Shown: positions 61,472 to 64,000 of the stretch, in pieces
How the letters are laid out: each line of letters starts with the position of its first letter
How positions within the stretch are numbered: the stretch's first letter is position 1
Assembly: GCA_028277405.1 (NCBI GenBank)
Contig: JANQGH010000066.1
Location: forward strand, 1 to 64,000
From: Alphaproteobacteria bacterium
GTDB taxonomy: Bacteria; Pseudomonadota; Alphaproteobacteria; DSM-16000; Inquilinaceae
Length of the DNA: 64,000 bases
Direction of reading: 5' to 3'
Translations under genes and position numbers: made by a program
Notes under the pieces: model-generated
What the model was told of the DNA's origin: nothing
The model's input: only the letters and a program-made list of their open reading frames with translations
Databases searched by the model: none

Positions 61472-63108
61472 CCGGCCTGCCGAGTGAAGCCGACTACGTC
61501 GTGGTCGGCGCCGGCACGGCCGGATGCGTCATCGCCGGTCGTCTGGCCGAAGCGGGCCACAGTGTCGCGCTGATCGAGGCTGGCCCCAAGGCCAGGGACC
61601 CGTTGCTGTCGGTCCCGATCCTCACCGGCTATTTCCTGCGCTCCAACAGGTACAACTGGCACTTTCAGTCCGAGCCGGTGCCGGCGTTGAACAACCGTCG
61701 GATAGACTGGCCGCGCGGCAAGGTGGTCGGCGGTTCGGGTGCGATCAACGGCATGGTTTATGCGCGCGGGCTGGCGTCGGATTATGACCGCTGGGCACAA
61801 ACGGGACTGACCGACTGGTCATGGCAGCGTGTGCGGCCCGTGTTCGAAGACCTTGAGCAGCAACCGGATAGCGGCGAACCAACCGGCCATGTCGCCGTCG
61901 ATACGCCACAATGGTGGACGCCGTTGTTCGATGCCTTTCTAGCGGCGGCAAAGAGCGCGGGTCTCGGCCAAACGGAAGATTTCAACGGCGACCAGCCGAC
62001 AGGCGGCGGCCGCTATCGCTTCACGACCCATCGCGGCCACCGCGCCAACACCGCGCGAACCTTCCTGAAGCCGGCGCTTGCCACCGGCCGCCTTGCGCTG
62101 GTGACCGACGCCACCGTCTTAGGCATCGAGATCGTCGACGGGCGGGCAACGGGCATCCGCCTGCGTCGCGGCGGCGTCGAAGGCAAGATCGCGGCCCGCG
62201 CCGAACTGGTGCTGGCCGCCGGCACGGTAGGCTCGCCCCACATACTGATGCTGTCCGGCATCGGGCCGGGCGATGTGCTTCAGCAAGCGGGCGTTCCGGT
62301 GCGCGTCGAACGTCCGGCCGTTGGGCAGAACCTGCAGGACCATGTCCTGGTCCGGGTCGAGCACGCCGCGCTGAAGCCGGGCCCGTTGTGGCGATTGCTG
62401 CGCGCCGACCGGGCCGCTTTGGCCGTGGCGCGGGCGATGCTGTTCGGAACCGGCCCGGCATCGGTGTTTCCACTGCTGGTCGGTGGGTTCTTCAAGTCGG
62501 ACCCGGCCCTGGACGAGCCCGATCTACAGGCCCACTTTTTGCCCGCGTTGACGAGCGCCACGGTGCGGATCAACCCGTTCAAGGCCCCCCCGGGCGCCGG
62601 CGAGCGTGACGGCTTCTTCGCCAATGTGGCCCGCATGCGGCCGGACAGCCGGGGGCGCATTGCGCTCGCCTCGGCCGATCCCCTCACCGCGCCCCTGATC
62701 TTCCCGAACTATCTGGACAGCGTGGCCGATCGCCAAGTGCTGCGTCAGGGTGTGCGCGTGCTGCGACACCTGTTTGCACAGCCGGCTTTCGAGCCCTATC
62801 GGGGCCGCGAGCTGGCGCCGGGCGCCGAGGTGCAGTCCGACGACGAGATCGATGGCTGGATCGCCGAGACCGCCAGCACGCAATACCATCCGGTCGGCAC
62901 CTGCCGCATGGGCGCTGATCCGGGGGCGGTCGTCGATGGCGATTTGCGGGTCCGCGGCATCGACGGTTTGCGCGTCGCCGACGCCTCGGTGATGCCGACG
63001 ATCACCAGCGCAAACACGCAAGCGCCGACGATGCTGATCGCAGAGATGGCGGCCCGAGCGATCCTGTCCGAAACGCCGAGGCCTGAGCAAACAGCTTCAG
63101 GCGCCTAG
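61468..63108 (+). CDS. GMC family oxidoreductase (choline dehydrogenase-like)
   Basis: Start is TTG 61468, overlapping the previous stop; it places ADYVVVGAGTAGCVIAGRLAEAG at the N-terminus, and no ATG or GTG lies closer. The 546-residue protein has the FAD motif GAGTAG (about 14-19), E in ALIEAG, and the GMC signatures RGKVVGGSGAINGMVYARG (about 85-103) and GTVGSPHILMLSGIG. Catalytic histidine is in YHPVGTCRMG and the paired polar residue in TITSANTQAPTM. It probably oxidises an alcohol using FAD. It ends the operon. Confidence 0.92.
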   Translation: MTGLPSEADYVVVGAGTAGCVIAGRLAEAGHSVALIEAGPKARDPLLSVPILTGYFLRSNRYNWHFQSEPVPALNNRRIDWPRGKVVGGSGAINGMVYARGLASDYDRWAQTGLTDWSWQRVRPVFEDLEQQPDSGEPTGHVAVDTPQWWTPLFDAFLAAAKSAGLGQTEDFNGDQPTGGGRYRFTTHRGHRANTARTFLKPALATGRLALVTDATVLGIEIVDGRATGIRLRRGGVEGKIAARAELVLAAGTVGSPHILMLSGIGPGDVLQQAGVPVRVERPAVGQNLQDHVLVRVEHAALKPGPLWRLLRADRAALAVARAMLFGTGPASVFPLLVGGFFKSDPALDEPDLQAHFLPALTSATVRINPFKAPPGAGERDGFFANVARMRPDSRGRIALASADPLTAPLIFPNYLDSVADRQVLRQGVRVLRHLFAQPAFEPYRGRELAPGAEVQSDDEIDGWIAETASTQYHPVGTCRMGADPGAVVDGDLRVRGIDGLRVADASVMPTITSANTQAPTMLIAEMAARAILSETPRPEQTASGA

Positions 63109-63180
63109 TGACCGGCAGTCACGGCTTTCGCTAACTTAGGCGTTGTGACACCATGCCAACGCAAGGCGAAAGGGGGAGCC

Positions 63181-63606
63181 ATGTCGCTCGAGGACAACAA
63201 AGCGGCGTCTCGGCGCCAGATCATGCTGTGGCAATCGGGCAGTACCGACAGCGCGGAAGACGTTTTCACGTCGTCCTACGTCAATCATCAGGAGTCGGAT
63301 GTCGGGGGGCAGGGTCCCCGAGATCTTGCTGCCTTCAAGGATCTGATCGCCAGCTATCACGCCGCCTTTTCGGACTCTCAGGTCAAGGTGCTGACGCAGA
63401 TTGCCGAAGGCGACTTCGTCGCCACACGCTGGGAAATCACCGCCACCAACACCAGCGATTTTATCGACCTGGCCAAGGCAACCAACCGGCAGATGACCTG
63501 GACAGGCGTGCTGATCGATCGCTTTGAAGGCGGCAAGATCGCCGAAACCTGGGTCGACTGGGATCAGTACCGGTTCCTCAAGGAGTTGGGCCGGATATCG
63601 GACTGA
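63181..63606 (+). CDS. SnoaL-like protein
   Basis: ATG 63181 (MSLEDNKAASRRQ) follows GGGGGAG closely; a longer in-frame start at 63145 is less likely. The 141-residue protein matches the SnoaL/polyketide-cyclase-like family: YVNHQESDVGGQGPRDLAAFKDLIASYHAAFSDSQ, then VATRWEITATNT and GKIAETWVDWDQYRFLKELG. Such cone-shaped folds bind hydrophobic ligands. Some are cyclases or isomerases, many have no known role. It converges with accA. Confidence 0.88.
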   Translation: MSLEDNKAASRRQIMLWQSGSTDSAEDVFTSSYVNHQESDVGGQGPRDLAAFKDLIASYHAAFSDSQVKVLTQIAEGDFVATRWEITATNTSDFIDLAKATNRQMTWTGVLIDRFEGGKIAETWVDWDQYRFLKELGRISD

Positions 63607-63624
63607 TTGCGCCGGCGGCCGGCC

Positions 63625-64000
63625 TCAGGTCAGACCGTGCTGGCCCATTTCCAGGAACTTGTCGCGCCGGTGGGACCGCAAGGTCGCGCCGTCCAGGTGA
63701 CGTACCTCGGCCAGCGCGCGATCGATCGCCTCGCCGACCGAGGCGACAGCCTCGTCGCGGTAACGGTGCGCGCCGCCCATCGGCTCCGGAATCTCGGCAT
63801 CGATGACGCCGAGTTGCTTCAGGTCCTGGGCCGTCAGCCGCAGGGCCTGGGCCGCCTCGGCCGCCTGATCGGCGCTGCGCCATAGGATCGAGGCACAGCC
63901 TTCCGGCGAAATCACCGAGTAGACCGCATGTTCCATCATCAGGACGCGGTCGGCGGTGGCGATGGCGATGGCGCCGCCGGAGCCGCCTTCACCGATGATC
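63625..64000 (-). CDS. accA: Acetyl-CoA carboxylase carboxyltransferase subunit alpha, C-terminal part
   Basis: The gene runs off the right edge, so only the last 125 residues or so are present. They start inside the window with [41 protein letters not shown], the AccA carboxyltransferase core with the oxyanion-type glycines. They continue through [31 protein letters not shown] to the end. With AccD and the biotin carboxylase parts it makes malonyl-CoA for fatty-acid synthesis. The start lies outside the window. Confidence 0.95.
   Translation of the reverse strand, partial: IIGEGGSGGAIAIATADRVLMMEHAVYSVISPEGCASILWRSADQAAEAAQALRLTAQDLKQLGVIDAEIPEPMGGAHRYRDEAVASVGEAIDRALAEVRHLDGATLRSHRRDKFLEMGQHGLT

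Overview
The window is GC-rich, densely coded chromosomal DNA. Many start and stop codons overlap (ATGA or GTGA). Gene content (TRAP transport, a group 1 truncated globin, a PAS-type class III cyclase, accA at the right edge, tight catabolic operons) points to an environmental alphaproteobacterium. I cannot name the order with confidence.

Region 1 (227-24499, minus strand) is a near-complete extracellular contractile injection system (eCIS, Afp/PVC-like) read as one long operon. Transcription order is sheath, inner tube, a four-cysteine baseplate-type protein, a proline-rich disordered protein, the Pvc16/DUF4255-type cap, the AAA+ ATPase, an 83-residue protein, the tube/adaptor protein, LysM, gpD-like hub, gpV-like spike, gp25, two baseplate-J-like proteins, a tail-protein-I-like protein, a 1434-residue DUF6519/propeller/coiled-coil protein and two DUF4157 proteins. 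The last is split by an apparent frameshift from its metallopeptidase domain. A sigma70-like promoter inside a perfect inverted repeat (24633-24671) precedes the operon, and a dense series of hairpins (22-228) follows it. No conventional tape measure is evident.

Region 2 (24806-30433) holds a divergent Rieske protein with an uncharacterised helical domain, a small membrane protein, a VOC-fold protein, a DUF202 protein, an MFS exporter and a lipoprotein. Region 3 (about 30840-34190) is visibly AT-richer and carries unrecognised secreted and membrane proteins, a probable frameshifted gene and a 31-codon signal-peptide remnant. It looks like an inserted island.

Region 4 (34184-41839, minus) is a V/A-type ATPase operon in the order B-D-I-K-E-DUF2764-A. 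It has no C or F subunit, the gene set seen in chlamydiae and spirochaetes. Region 5 (41981-45009) is a type I secretion pair (ABC plus HlyD adaptor) with no substrate nearby. A 419-base gap with possible RNA structure follows, then a truncated haemoglobin gene directly upstream of a PAS-adenylate cyclase.

Region 6 (47121-55941) has two tandem EamA transporters, a phosphoribosyltransferase, and an alpha/beta hydrolase plus FAD oxidoreductase pair divergent from a complete TRAP transporter. It ends with a ParDE-like toxin-antitoxin pair whose toxin is frameshifted. Region 7 (56037-63108) is a divergent catabolic locus around a perfect 9-bp inverted repeat. On one side are two AhpD-like paralogues; on the other a methyltransferase, an M24 hydrolase, an SDR, two TIGR04076-like proteins and a GMC oxidoreductase in one tightly coupled operon. 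A SnoaL-like protein and the 3' end of accA close the window. No tRNA, rRNA, CRISPR array or insertion sequence was recognised.
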